Source: Saprospiraceae bacterium
Lineage (GTDB): Bacteria > Bacteroidota > Bacteroidia > Chitinophagales > Saprospiraceae
NCBI GenBank assembly: GCA_016717265.1
Contig: JADKFX010000001.1
Coordinates: 2,802,501 to 2,866,500, forward strand
DNA length: 64,000 nt
Direction: 5' to 3'
Below the pieces are notes generated by a model, which did not search any database, was not told the DNA's origin, and saw only the letters and a list, made by a program, of their open reading frames with translations. Position numbers and translations under genes: made by a program. Of this stretch, positions 44,885-54,878 are shown piece after piece. Numbering within the stretch: position 1 is the first letter of the stretch; every line of letters starts with the position of its first letter.

Positions 44885-45745
44885 TTATAATGAGGCATCA
44901 AATACTTTGCGCTGGATCATTTTATGAATTTCATTTAATATATTTGCTTTAATTTCTTGCTCTAAAACCGGATCGATCCGAATTAATTTAAACTGAAGTT
45001 TATAACGCACTTCATCCTTTCCCAAATTGGCAATTCTGAAATTACTTGATTTCGCTTCATAATGCGGCGAATAAATATATAATACTTCATTAATTTTTGC
45101 TTCAATTTCAGCTTTAGATAAATTTACTGAATTTGCTATTATAAAATCTAAATTGTATTTCCTGATTTCCTTTTGTGTAAAATTTACAATGTCACTGTAA
45201 TAGGCTTTGGTATTCGCAATATAGATAATATCATCTTCATCATTTTGCAATACTATTTTATGTATATTTAGATCAACAACTTTTCCTTTTTGATCCCCAA
45301 TTCTAACATAGTCGCCGATAGCTAATTCTCTTGAAAAGCTAATATTAAACCCACAAATGACATCTGTAACTAGTTCTTTAGAAATAATTGCAATAGCTGC
45401 TGCCACAATACTTAGAGATGTTAGCAATTCATGAAAATGAAAGCCAAAAAAGCCTAATACCATAACTGCAACACCTATTCCACTCAGTAAGTAATATATA
45501 TTTTGCAAACCAATAATTACATTGTCAGAATATTTATGTCCAAACTTTTTTCGTTTTCGATAAATAAATTGGCAAAAACGAATGACTAAATTTATAGAAG
45601 TCCAGAAAATAAGAAAACTAATCAAGGAATGTACTATACTGGAATTTGCTAATAATGACTTAAGTAATTCAGAGCCAAGCCCTTGTTGCAATGCAATCAA
45701 TACTAACAGAACAACAATCTTGATGACAAATTTAAAAATATTCAT
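44885..45745 (-). CDS. MscS-family mechanosensitive channel
   Basis: This 286-residue protein has three membrane segments (about 10-22, 35-60 and 78-100), a glycine- and alanine-rich pore helix region (SIVAAAIAIISKELVTDVICGF) and the beta domain with YVRIGDQKGKVVDLNIHKIVL. The cytoplasmic part follows. It would release solutes on hypo-osmotic shock. It is of small-channel size and transcribed alone. Confidence 0.9.
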   Translation of the reverse strand: MNIFKFVIKIVVLLVLIALQQGLGSELLKSLLANSSIVHSLISFLIFWTSINLVIRFCQFIYRKRKKFGHKYSDNVIIGLQNIYYLLSGIGVAVMVLGFFGFHFHELLTSLSIVAAAIAIISKELVTDVICGFNISFSRELAIGDYVRIGDQKGKVVDLNIHKIVLQNDEDDIIYIANTKAYYSDIVNFTQKEIRKYNLDFIIANSVNLSKAEIEAKINEVLYIYSPHYEAKSSNFRIANLGKDEVRYKLQFKLIRIDPVLEQEIKANILNEIHKMIQRKVFDASL

Positions 45746-45875
45746 TTTCGTTTAGTAAAATAACAAATTTGCTTAATTCGGTTTGAAATGTATGTTTTTG
45801 AAATTCAGCTATCTAATTGTTCAAAATCAGATAATCCGTGTAAATTTACGAAACCCTTATACTTAAACCATTCTT

Positions 45876-47288
45876 ATGTTGGGAATTGATTTGGATATTC
45901 ATGGAACTTTGGCAATTTTATGTATTCTATGCATTTTAACTGTCTGTATTTTTGAATTTGTTAATGGCTTTCATGATACCGCCAATGCGGTAGCCACCGT
46001 GATTTATACAAAAAGCCTTAAGCCTATACCGGCAGTCATTTGGTCTGGTATTATGAATTTTTTAGGTGTGTTGACCAGCTCTTATTTATTTGGAATGGCT
46101 GTAGCAAGCAAAATTGCTTCCCTGTTACCTCTTGAGTCTGTATTGTCTCAAAATATTAATGAAGCAATTGCTATGATCGTATCTGCATTAATAGGGGCTA
46201 TTCTCTGGAACCTAGGGACATGGTATTATGGTATTCCTTGTTCTAGCTCTCATACTATGATTGGTTCCTTATTAGGAGTCGGCATCGTATTTTCACTATT
46301 ACCTGAAAGTGGCAATAAGGTGGGTGTTAATTGGAGTGAAGCTTTAAAAATTGGAAATTCTTTATTGGTGTCTCCAATTTTTGGATTTACAATGGCAATT
46401 GCTCTTATGTTTATTTTAAAATCCTTTATAAAAGATAAAACGATTTTTAAAGAGCCAGAAAATAATGAGCCACCACCACCCTGGTTGCGATTTATTTTAA
46501 TTTGTACCTGCACATTGGTCAGCTTTTTCCACGGTAGTAATGATGGGCAAAAAGGTGTTGGTTTAATGCTTATCGTACTAATGGCATTTATGCCGATTCA
46601 ATTTGCGCTTTCCCCTGACTTTAAACCTAATGAATTTAAACAGACACTTTCTAAAATGAAGGAAAGTTTTAATCGAGAATCCACTTACAACTATGAAATG
46701 GAGCGCACATTATGCGCTAGTGCTGATAAATTAGAAAGATTTGAAAAATATATGGATGAACTGGATGTAACGCAAGGCCGCCAACTCATGATCGCTAGAA
46801 AGCAAATGAGTGTTCTTTCTAAAGAATTAAAAGTAATTTTAGCTGAACCTAATTTAATTAGTAAACCAGAAAATCAAAAGCTAATAAAAGAAGGTATTTA
46901 TGAACTCAATCATTTTACATCTCACGTGCCTGCTTGGGTGATTTTGATTATTTCATTATCATTAGGAATTGGAACTATGGTTGGTTGGCGAAGAATTGTT
47001 GTCACTATTGGCGAAAAAATTGGCAAGCGACATATGACATTTGCTGAAGGTGCATCTGCTGAAATTGTAGCTTCAAGCACCATTGGACTTGCTTCTGGAT
47101 TAGGTTTACCTGTTTCTACTACACATGTTTTATCTTCTGGAGTTGCCGGAGCTATGGTAGCGACAAAAGGCATTAAAAATCTACAAAAAGGAACTGTAAA
47201 AAGTATTATTCTAGCTTGGGTTTTAACTTTACCTGCAACGATTTTAATCAGTGGTGCTCTTTACTTAATTCTAAGACACATTATTTAA
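45876..47288 (+). CDS. PiT-family inorganic phosphate transporter
   Basis: This 470-residue transporter carries the two inverted PHO-4 repeats: EFVNGFHDTANAVATVIYT near the N terminus and ASSTIGLASGLGLPVSTTHV near the C terminus. A central hydrophilic loop (about 250-340) separates the halves. It symports phosphate with a cation. The last eight bases overlap the end of the PorE-like gene on the other strand. No PhoU-type DUF47 gene is adjacent. Confidence 0.93.
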   Translation: MLGIDLDIHGTLAILCILCILTVCIFEFVNGFHDTANAVATVIYTKSLKPIPAVIWSGIMNFLGVLTSSYLFGMAVASKIASLLPLESVLSQNINEAIAMIVSALIGAILWNLGTWYYGIPCSSSHTMIGSLLGVGIVFSLLPESGNKVGVNWSEALKIGNSLLVSPIFGFTMAIALMFILKSFIKDKTIFKEPENNEPPPPWLRFILICTCTLVSFFHGSNDGQKGVGLMLIVLMAFMPIQFALSPDFKPNEFKQTLSKMKESFNRESTYNYEMERTLCASADKLERFEKYMDELDVTQGRQLMIARKQMSVLSKELKVILAEPNLISKPENQKLIKEGIYELNHFTSHVPAWVILIISLSLGIGTMVGWRRIVVTIGEKIGKRHMTFAEGASAEIVASSTIGLASGLGLPVSTTHVLSSGVAGAMVATKGIKNLQKGTVKSIILAWVLTLPATILISGALYLILRHII

Positions 47289-49221
47289 CAATCTTAAAAG
47301 TAGTTCGTCTGTTTTTTTGATGCTGATCTTCCGTACAAGCATTGCATTCACAAGAAATGGCCATATCAAACTCCCCATACCCTTTATACTGAAGACGGTT
47401 TGCTTGAATCCCATTATTGACTAACCAATCTGTTGCAGATTTTGCTCGTTTTTCAGACAATTCAAAATTATAAACATCGTCACCTCTGCAATCTGTATGA
47501 GAACCTAATTCAATTTTTATACCAGGATTCGTAAATAATACCGTCTTTAATTTTTCCAATGCGGAGATTGCGTCTGCCCTTATTTCCCATTTATCAAAAT
47601 CATAATATAATTCTTCCAAAATAAATTCTTCATCAAATACTATAGGTATCAATTCAACCTCAAGATCTAATATAAACAAACTATCTTTTGTTAACTCTGG
47701 TTGCACAGGCGTTGAAAATTTAAATTCCCGATTTAGATAATTTTTTCTCGATGCTAAAAATGTATAATTTTCGCCTGGTAATACTTTCAAATTAATTTTA
47801 CTTCTGGATTTTGTATTAATTGAATTCTTAGATATTTTTTCTATTAAATCCACAGAGTCCAAAAATAATTTTTCCTTTTGCTTATAGGATTCATGACTAA
47901 CAAATTGTATATTTAGCTGAACTTCCCATTGAAATTTTTTCTCCTTTTCTTTGGGTTTCAAATCAAGTCGTTTCTTCAATTCGACTAAATAAATCTCATC
48001 GTCATTAGTTTCATTACGATTTGAACTCAGGTACCCTTTTAAAAATACAGAATCATTCATCACAAAGCTAGTATCAATAAAATATCCAAAATCATCGGCC
48101 TCTGAATTTAGATTTGGTTTCAAATTAATTGCTGGTTGCCACAGTTGGTCTGTTGATTTATATGATTTGAAGATATCTAATCCTCCTAAACCAGGCCAAC
48201 CATTGCTACTAAAATATAGAGTATCTTGATTCCAAACTGGAAACTTTTCGTCTAATGGTGAATTTATAGTCTCCCCTAAATTGATTGGTATGGACCAAGC
48301 ATCATTACGTAAAAAAGTAACATATAAATCATATTGCCCGATTCCTCCGACAACATTCGAACTAAAAACCAGAATAGAATCTGATTTATGAAGCGCAGGA
48401 TGCATTATATTACAGGACTCAAATCCAAAATCTAACCACTCAGCTTTCGACCAATTACCCTCTTTAAAACTAGCGTAAAATAGATTGCAATAATCTTGCA
48501 ATTGATTTAATCCACCGCATCTCGTGAAATAAATGGTTTGCATTTTTGAATCAAAACAAAAGGAACCTTCATTTGCTGCTGAATTTATATTTAAATGGAA
48601 AGGACTTATTGTTTTATTCGTGCATTGCAAGATATCAGAATAGGATCTACCAGACCATGCAAATTTTTGATTTCTTCCTTTGTCTTCAGAAAATCGATCG
48701 GACACAAAATAAAAATTGCCTTTATTGTCGACAACTGGTGAGTAATCAGATCCCTGATCATTTAAAACTGCCAATTTTGTTAGTTTGAAATAATATTCAT
48801 TTTGTTGACGTTTCCACTCAATATTTAATTTACAGATTGCAATTTCCTTACGATATTCAGAAGGGTTATCTAATTCTTGAGAAAGTTCCTGAAAAGCACT
48901 TATAGCTGCTTCATATTCTCCATTATTTTTTAAAGCATTTGCATATTCTTCCAATGCCTTCAATCCATAATTTAAATCATATGCTTTCTTAAACCATTTT
49001 AAAGATTGTTCAAAATCACTCACATATTTATAACATTGTCCAATCCGAAAAGATTGTAGAGCATTTTGCTTCTGATTGGTCGATTGGTTTAATTCCTCCT
49101 TATAAAAGAGTATCGCGACATTATACTGTTTATTTGAAAATGCCTGGTCTCCAGTTTTTACTTTAATTTGATAAGAACAAGAGGCAAGAAAAATAACAGT
49201 ATAAAGTAAAAAATGTCTCAT
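47281..49221 (-). CDS. PorE-like OmpA lipoprotein with TPR and propeller domains
   Basis: The chosen start at 49221 gives a 646-residue lipoprotein, MRHFLLYTVIFLASCS, with lipobox Cys15; an upstream ATG at 49239 adds six residues and weakens the signal. TPR repeats occupy about 20-130, a PD40/WD40-like propeller about 150-400 (SDYSPVVDNKGNFYFVSD), a carboxypeptidase-regulatory-like domain about 430-530, and an OmpA peptidoglycan-binding domain about 540-640 (YYDFDKWEI, GSHTDCRG, SEKRAKSATDWLV). This order matches PorE of the type IX system, but many Bacteroidota encode several similar proteins, so PorE identity is only likely. Confidence 0.9.
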   Translation of the reverse strand: MRHFLLYTVIFLASCSYQIKVKTGDQAFSNKQYNVAILFYKEELNQSTNQKQNALQSFRIGQCYKYVSDFEQSLKWFKKAYDLNYGLKALEEYANALKNNGEYEAAISAFQELSQELDNPSEYRKEIAICKLNIEWKRQQNEYYFKLTKLAVLNDQGSDYSPVVDNKGNFYFVSDRFSEDKGRNQKFAWSGRSYSDILQCTNKTISPFHLNINSAANEGSFCFDSKMQTIYFTRCGGLNQLQDYCNLFYASFKEGNWSKAEWLDFGFESCNIMHPALHKSDSILVFSSNVVGGIGQYDLYVTFLRNDAWSIPINLGETINSPLDEKFPVWNQDTLYFSSNGWPGLGGLDIFKSYKSTDQLWQPAINLKPNLNSEADDFGYFIDTSFVMNDSVFLKGYLSSNRNETNDDEIYLVELKKRLDLKPKEKEKKFQWEVQLNIQFVSHESYKQKEKLFLDSVDLIEKISKNSINTKSRSKINLKVLPGENYTFLASRKNYLNREFKFSTPVQPELTKDSLFILDLEVELIPIVFDEEFILEELYYDFDKWEIRADAISALEKLKTVLFTNPGIKIELGSHTDCRGDDVYNFELSEKRAKSATDWLVNNGIQANRLQYKGYGEFDMAISCECNACTEDQHQKNRRTTFKIVK

Positions 49222-49236
49222 TTTAATATAACGCAA

Positions 49237-49244
49237 CAAATATA
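49237..49244 (-). promoter_or_regulatory. Bacteroidota -7 promoter element for the PorE-like gene
   Basis: Minus-strand TATATTTG, 15 bases before the ATG at 49221 and immediately downstream of the secDF terminator, so the PorE-like gene is a separate transcript. Confidence 0.5.
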
Positions 49245-49248
49245 CTTA

Positions 49249-49294
49249 TTGTATAAATAAAAACGCCTTTCAAATAGCTATTTGAAAGGCGTTT
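49249..49294 (-). terminator. Rho-independent terminator after secDF
   Basis: A 16-base arm (49261-49276, AAACGCCTTTCAAATA) is perfectly repeated in inverse at 49279-49294 around GC. On the minus strand it is followed by TTATTTATAC, a T-rich tract. The repeat is symmetric, so it could also stop transcription from the other side. Confidence 0.85.
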
Positions 49295-49313
49295 AATATT
49301 TTATATATTATGA

Positions 49314-52300
49314 TTATACTTTGGCTACTTGTTTCGTTACTTTAGAAGTAACTTTTTTAGCTGCATAACGCAAATTCTTAGTAAAGTCAATTACTACAGG
49401 CATTGCTACACAAATAGATGAAAATGTTCCAATAATAATACCTACTATAATAGCGAAACAAAATCCTTTTGTACTAGCTCCTCCAAAGAAGAATAAGATT
49501 ATAATCGTAAGAATCGTAGCTAAGGATGTATTAATAGTTCGCGATAAGGTTGTATTAATTGCTTCATTTACTAATTCCCGATCCGTCTTTTGACTATCCA
49601 TACTTAAAAATTCCTTAATCCGGTCAAAGACTATAACAGTATCGTTCATAGAATAACCAATTACTGTAAGTACAGCAGCAATTAATGTTTGATCCACTTC
49701 CATTGAGAACGGTAAAATACCATGAAATAAAGAGAAGGCGCCTAATACAACGATGGTATCATGGAAAAGTGCCACAATTGCACCCAAACTGTATTGCCAT
49801 TTATAAAATCTGAAAAAGATGTAAATAAAAATAACGAAGAGCGCAATAATAATAGATTTATAAGCACTTGACTTTATATCGTCGGCGATAACCGGCCCAA
49901 CCTGACTAAAAGAAACAACATGTGTCCCTTTTGTATCATGATTCATAAATTGTTCATAGGTCAGATCATTGCCCAAAACTTCTTTTATGCCTTCAAATAA
50001 TTTTTGATTTACTTTTAAAACTGCATCATCTCCAGATTCATTAATCATATAGGATGTCGTAATATTAAATGTATTCTTAGTATCCACACTTTTCACTACA
50101 GGATTCCCTTCAAATGTTTTGGTCAAAGTATTTCGGAGTACATCCGCATCGACTGCTCTATCAAAAGATACATTATAGGAATAGCCTCCTTTAAACTCAA
50201 CACCTAATTCAAATCCCCTTGTAAAAAATGAAACAAAACTGATGATAATCAATACGAGAGAAAATATATAAGCATATTTTCTAAAGCCTACCCAATCCAC
50301 TTTAATATTTTTAAATGCATGCGCTGTAAATTCGCTTGAAAATCCCATTGTTTTACCTTTCCCAGTCCACCAATCAACAATTAATCTGGAGACTAATACA
50401 GAGGTAAACAAAGAGAAAATAATACCAATAATTAAAACGATTGCAAATCCTTTAATGGGTCCAAGACCATATATAAATAAGACAACACAAGTCAGTAAAT
50501 TGGTAACGTGAGAATCAATAATTGCTGAATAGGAGTTGAGATATCCGTGCTTTATGGATTCTAAATAGGATCTCCCTGCTGCCAGTTCTTCTTTTATTCG
50601 TTCATAAATAATCACGTTTGCATCTACTGCAATACCCATAGTAAGTACTAAACCAGCAATACCGGGTAAAGTCAAGACTGTACCAAATGAAGCTAGCGTG
50701 GCTAATATGAATAATACGTTTAGGAACATTGCAATTATAGATACAAAGCCTCCTCCTGTATAATAAACCACCATGAATAAAAGCACTAAGAAGAAGCCTC
50801 CTAGTGTCGACCAAAGGGATTTACTAATATTTTCTTTACCTAACGAAGGGCCAACTAAAGATTCCTGAACAATTTTAGTTTTTGCTGGTAATTTTCCTAC
50901 TTGTAGAATATTTGCTAAATCTTTTGCTTCATCAATTGTAAAATTACCTGAGATCTGAGAGCTTCCTCCGAGAATAGGCTCTCTTACACTTGGGCAAGAA
51001 ACGACTTCATCATCTAGTAAAATAGCGATTTCACGTTTATTGTCATTAGCAGCACGCGTTGTCAATTCACCCCATGCTTTTGCACCTTTATTATCCATAG
51101 CAAGGCTTACAACGACCTCCCCGGTAAGATTATCAGGATTTGCACTAGCCCGAACAATACGTTCACCATCAAGAGGAGCATTTGAGCTCCCTGGTTTCTT
51201 TTTTATTGCGTAAACACTATACGCTGTAGAAGCTTGTGCTTCATTAGGAAGTTTAAAAGGTTTTGCATCTATTTTAAACTCCAAATCTATAGGTAAAAAT
51301 GGTTTTACTTCTGGCATATTTACCAATTCCAGGAATCGTTTCCGATTTGCTTTTTCAACGGTTCCCAAAATTGCATAACCCCCTGCAGCTGAACTGGCAG
51401 GCGTAAAAATTCTCAACAACGGACCTCTATCTAATGGTGTGTCTTGTTGTCTAATAGTATCTGTCCCGACTATACTTGAATCCAGCACATTTCCTAATGA
51501 ATCTCTTTTGTACTCGATTTTGTCTTTTAATTTATATTCATCTTTTGCTACAGAAGAGGTATCACCCTTCTCAAGTGCTTTTAATTTTTTATCAACATTT
51601 ACAATAGCTTCATAAACACCTGGATCAATATTTCTATAAATTTCCCAAAATTCTAATTTTGCACTTGCTTGAAGATATTTACGTGCACGTTCTGGGTTGT
51701 CAATACCTGGTAATTCCACGATAATCATATCGCGCGCTTTATCTAAAGATACATTGGGTTGTGTTACCCCTAATTTATCAATCCGATCTTTTAATCTTTT
51801 AAAGGTTAAATCAACCGTTTCATTTGCAATTTCACGAAGAATTCGGGCGACATCGATATCCGGAGTTTCAAACTTTATACGGTCTTTAATGGAAGCTCCT
51901 CTTGAAAAAATAGAAGCTAATTTTTTTCCACCAGATTCTTTTTGAAATTCTTCTACAAACAAACTGATATAATCAGATTGACTTGATTTCATTCTTTCTG
52001 TTGCCTTTGATAAAGCAGCTTTAAAAGCAGGATCTGTACTATTACCAGAAAGCGAGACTAAAAGTTCACTTAAATCAATCTGTAAAATAGTACTCATACC
52101 CCCTTTCAAATCCAGACCTAAAGCAAGTTGTTGCTTTTTTAAATCAGCATATGTATATTCCTTAATTAAAGGGATGCTGAATATTTTTAAACTAGAGACA
52201 GAATCTAAAAAATGAATCCTACCTGCTTTAATAGCAGCTGATTTTGAATTTTCATCTGTTATACCAATACCCTGTTCCTGAGCATACTCTTCCGCTTGTC

Positions 52301-52397
52301 GCTCTACTTTATTAGTAGGTATATAATAAATAAATTGAAGCAAACAAATAAACACAATAGCTATCAAAAGCCACTTAACAATTCCTTTTTCAGACAT
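49314..52397 (-). CDS. secDF: fused protein translocase subunit SecDF
   Basis: This 1027-residue fusion uses the proton motive force to pull exported proteins through SecYEG. The SecD half has a first membrane helix, the periplasmic P1 region with QLALGLDLKGGMSTILQID, and the helices around GIAVDANVIIYERIKEEL. The SecF half begins near residue 690 with RGFELGVEFKGGYSYNVSF and has VIGYSMNDTVIVFDRIKEFL, each half giving six helices. A longer than usual P1 region (about residues 250-400) is present. Fused forms are normal in Bacteroidota. It is flanked by its own -7 element and terminator. Confidence 0.97.
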   Translation of the reverse strand: MSEKGIVKWLLIAIVFICLLQFIYYIPTNKVERQAEEYAQEQGIGITDENSKSAAIKAGRIHFLDSVSSLKIFSIPLIKEYTYADLKKQQLALGLDLKGGMSTILQIDLSELLVSLSGNSTDPAFKAALSKATERMKSSQSDYISLFVEEFQKESGGKKLASIFSRGASIKDRIKFETPDIDVARILREIANETVDLTFKRLKDRIDKLGVTQPNVSLDKARDMIIVELPGIDNPERARKYLQASAKLEFWEIYRNIDPGVYEAIVNVDKKLKALEKGDTSSVAKDEYKLKDKIEYKRDSLGNVLDSSIVGTDTIRQQDTPLDRGPLLRIFTPASSAAGGYAILGTVEKANRKRFLELVNMPEVKPFLPIDLEFKIDAKPFKLPNEAQASTAYSVYAIKKKPGSSNAPLDGERIVRASANPDNLTGEVVVSLAMDNKGAKAWGELTTRAANDNKREIAILLDDEVVSCPSVREPILGGSSQISGNFTIDEAKDLANILQVGKLPAKTKIVQESLVGPSLGKENISKSLWSTLGGFFLVLLFMVVYYTGGGFVSIIAMFLNVLFILATLASFGTVLTLPGIAGLVLTMGIAVDANVIIYERIKEELAAGRSYLESIKHGYLNSYSAIIDSHVTNLLTCVVLFIYGLGPIKGFAIVLIIGIIFSLFTSVLVSRLIVDWWTGKGKTMGFSSEFTAHAFKNIKVDWVGFRKYAYIFSLVLIIISFVSFFTRGFELGVEFKGGYSYNVSFDRAVDADVLRNTLTKTFEGNPVVKSVDTKNTFNITTSYMINESGDDAVLKVNQKLFEGIKEVLGNDLTYEQFMNHDTKGTHVVSFSQVGPVIADDIKSSAYKSIIIALFVIFIYIFFRFYKWQYSLGAIVALFHDTIVVLGAFSLFHGILPFSMEVDQTLIAAVLTVIGYSMNDTVIVFDRIKEFLSMDSQKTDRELVNEAINTTLSRTINTSLATILTIIILFFFGGASTKGFCFAIIVGIIIGTFSSICVAMPVVIDFTKNLRYAAKKVTSKVTKQVAKV

Positions 52398-52431
52398 ATA
52401 ATAGAATTTCTATACTTTTTAAAAAACTCCG

Positions 52432-52439
52432 CAAATATA
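52432..52439 (-). promoter_or_regulatory. Bacteroidota -7 promoter element for secDF
   Basis: Minus-strand TATATTTG followed by C, 34 bases before the secDF ATG. Confidence 0.5.
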
Positions 52440-52543
52440 AAGTAAGAAAACCGAATAAACAGGCTTTTTGCAAATTAATAACATGCTTTTAAAAACAAAT
52501 AAAAGTCCTATTAAGTTATATTTCAATTAGTTATATAAACTGC

Positions 52544-54838
52544 TTAATATGAATATGTAGCACGGACACTTAAATTTCTAGGTGCATCCATAATTCCTGG
52601 TCGAATTGTGTAGTCTTCATTGAATGCATTTTGCAAGTTTACTTGAAGATCTAATTGTTTAAAATGATAGCCAATTCGCAAATCATAGACTCGATATCCA
52701 TGGTCATGAACAGCGCGATAATCTTTTATTCCTTTTAAAAACAAACTCAACTCAAACAACCAATCAATTGCCTGGACATGAGATGCATAATTAAAGGAAA
52801 TACCTCCATATAATTTCTTATAATCAATTTGGAGGTCAAAACGCAATAAATGCTTTGATCGGTATTTTAGTATATTTTCATTAGAGGAAGAATTTGCAGC
52901 ATTTTGCATTCCTCTGCTAGCAGAATCTCTTTCATTAATTGGTAATAATTTACCAGCAAGATCAAATTCCAGATATTTGGGTTCTATAAATGTATATCCA
53001 CCACGCGTAGTAAAAACAAAATCGGCTAGCTCTGTTCTCGTTTGAAATTCTAACTCTAAGCCCTTGATATCAGTATCTCCAATATTCTTTGATTGAAATT
53101 GCAATTGGTTATTCAAGACAAATTCCATCATATCATAATACCGGGATTGAAAAAATGCAAGATCCAGAAAACCAATTGTTTTACCTATCTTAAATCCTTG
53201 TTTAAGCCCAATTTCAACGCCAAATCCATGTTCGGAATGCAAATTCGGATTTGGCATAATACTCAATCCACCTGCTTTGGTGCTTATATACTTTTCTGCA
53301 ATGGTTGGAAAGCGATAACCTTGTCCAAAAGAAGCTCGAATGAAGGTTGTTTCAAATACCTTATAATTTAATCCAAAACGGAATAAAACAGTATCCTCTG
53401 ATTGTTTAGCCTGCACTTTCAATCCTCCGGCATATTCTGGTCCTTCAATGCGGTAGGATTCATATCGCAACCCAGCTGTTAAAATCAACCTATTAAAAAA
53501 TTTCTTTTCAAACTGTAAAAAACCAGCCAGATTATTGTGTATAAAATTGGTATCACTGTATAATTTTGCTTTAGTCCAGGATTGATTCAACAAAACACCT
53601 CCAATAATTTGAATCCCAATTGCTTGAATATTCTTAGATAATTGATATTCAGTATATAAATTTTCACTTTGATTTGATTGATTATTATCGGCTCCATTAT
53701 AAACATGATAGAATCTGGAGCGCAAGGAATGATGATAATCTAATTTACTAACATATTTAACAGTAGGGTCTATAGTAAACCTAAACTTTTTGCTACTACT
53801 GCTTGAACCAGCATCCCCTTCAAACAAACCCTTATCTTTCCAATAAAAAAAACTGCTACTCTCCCCTTTATTAAAATTGAGTCCAACACTTAGCGTTAAG
53901 CGATCTTGTAGCCGTTTGCGAATTAATCCGTGAACTCTAATCGTATTTTGATCGTGATTCTTGTTGTAACCCACTTTTGTAGTGAATGCTGCACTTGTTG
54001 AAACATCCCAAGATTTCATTTTTTGACGATGGACAAAGCTCACAAATCCTTCATATGGAAAATCTAATTCTTGATTTTTTCCCCACCATTCATTCCCATT
54101 TTCTGGTCTTAGAAAAATACGAGGCATTATAGTTATTGCTGTATATGGTTCTGAAGCTGGATAATTTGATCTAAAGTGTATAATACCATTCATTGCAGAA
54201 CTTCCATAAACAGCAGATGATGCACCCTTCACGATTTCAATTTGCCCGATATTTTCAAGTGGTAAATCATCCCAATTAGGAAATCCAGCATCAGATTGCA
54301 ATGCCGGTAAATCATCCATTAATAATAAAACCCGGCTACCAGCCCCATAACTATAGCCACTTCCTCCACGTATATTTGCTTGACCATCAATAATTTGAAC
54401 ACCAGGTACCCGATCCAAAATCTGTGAGACATTGTTTGAGTTCAGTTTAGAAGAAAGTTCAGATTTGATCACACTCATCGACACGGAAGATTCGGAAATT
54501 GGTTTCTCAAAGCGGGAAGACGTAATCACCGTGGTGTTTAAAAGATAACTCGTCTCATCTAAAAATATAATAAATTCAATACCTGAAGTTATATCCAAAT
54601 TAAGATCCTGATAACCAACCATTTTCACTTTTAGGGTAGAAATGCTTTCATCAAGTTCCAATTTAAATTTACCTAGCTCATCTGTAACGGTACCAATGTT
54701 ACCAACCCCAACCAATGCCCCGGTTAAAAAATCCTTGGATTTCCGATCCTGTACTGATCCGTGGATAAGCTTCTTTTGTCCAGATAATGAAAGCATAGAA
54801 AATAAAAGAAGCCAAATGCAAAAAAAATGCTTTGTCAT
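52544..54838 (-). CDS. TonB-dependent receptor with CarboxypepD-reg-like domain
   Basis: This 764-residue outer-membrane receptor has a signal peptide (about 1-20), a carboxypeptidase-regulatory-like domain (about 22-100; IHGSVQDRKSKDFLTGALVG), a plug (about 110-215; VPGVQIIDGQANIRGGSGYS) and a 22-strand barrel ending in an aromatic SVRATYSY. The plug-barrel features resemble FepA/BtuB-type receptors for metal chelates, an impression only. It is a single gene, 146 bases from secDF, and divergent from a small secreted protein. Confidence 0.93.
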   Translation of the reverse strand: MTKHFFCIWLLLFSMLSLSGQKKLIHGSVQDRKSKDFLTGALVGVGNIGTVTDELGKFKLELDESISTLKVKMVGYQDLNLDITSGIEFIIFLDETSYLLNTTVITSSRFEKPISESSVSMSVIKSELSSKLNSNNVSQILDRVPGVQIIDGQANIRGGSGYSYGAGSRVLLLMDDLPALQSDAGFPNWDDLPLENIGQIEIVKGASSAVYGSSAMNGIIHFRSNYPASEPYTAITIMPRIFLRPENGNEWWGKNQELDFPYEGFVSFVHRQKMKSWDVSTSAAFTTKVGYNKNHDQNTIRVHGLIRKRLQDRLTLSVGLNFNKGESSSFFYWKDKGLFEGDAGSSSSSKKFRFTIDPTVKYVSKLDYHHSLRSRFYHVYNGADNNQSNQSENLYTEYQLSKNIQAIGIQIIGGVLLNQSWTKAKLYSDTNFIHNNLAGFLQFEKKFFNRLILTAGLRYESYRIEGPEYAGGLKVQAKQSEDTVLFRFGLNYKVFETTFIRASFGQGYRFPTIAEKYISTKAGGLSIMPNPNLHSEHGFGVEIGLKQGFKIGKTIGFLDLAFFQSRYYDMMEFVLNNQLQFQSKNIGDTDIKGLELEFQTRTELADFVFTTRGGYTFIEPKYLEFDLAGKLLPINERDSASRGMQNAANSSSNENILKYRSKHLLRFDLQIDYKKLYGGISFNYASHVQAIDWLFELSLFLKGIKDYRAVHDHGYRVYDLRIGYHFKQLDLQVNLQNAFNEDYTIRPGIMDAPRNLSVRATYSY

Positions 54839-54854
54839 AATTTAGTCATAACTT

Positions 54855-54873
54855 GCGTGTCAACTTAACACGC
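54855..54873. promoter_or_regulatory. inverted repeat in the divergent gap, possible operator
   Basis: GCGTGT and ACACGC, separated by seven bases, lie in the 40-base space between the TonB-dependent receptor and the small T9SS cargo gene. Such symmetry could bind a regulator of both; no known operator is recognised. Confidence 0.35.
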
Positions 54874-54878
54874 CAAAT

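Noticed and set aside
46250..46513. 87-codon minus-strand frame in the PiT gene
   Set aside because: Lies opposite the transporter's conserved membrane helices; a shadow.
53093..53371. 92-codon plus-strand frame
   Set aside because: Antisense to the barrel of the second TonB-dependent receptor, with no promoter or conserved pattern.
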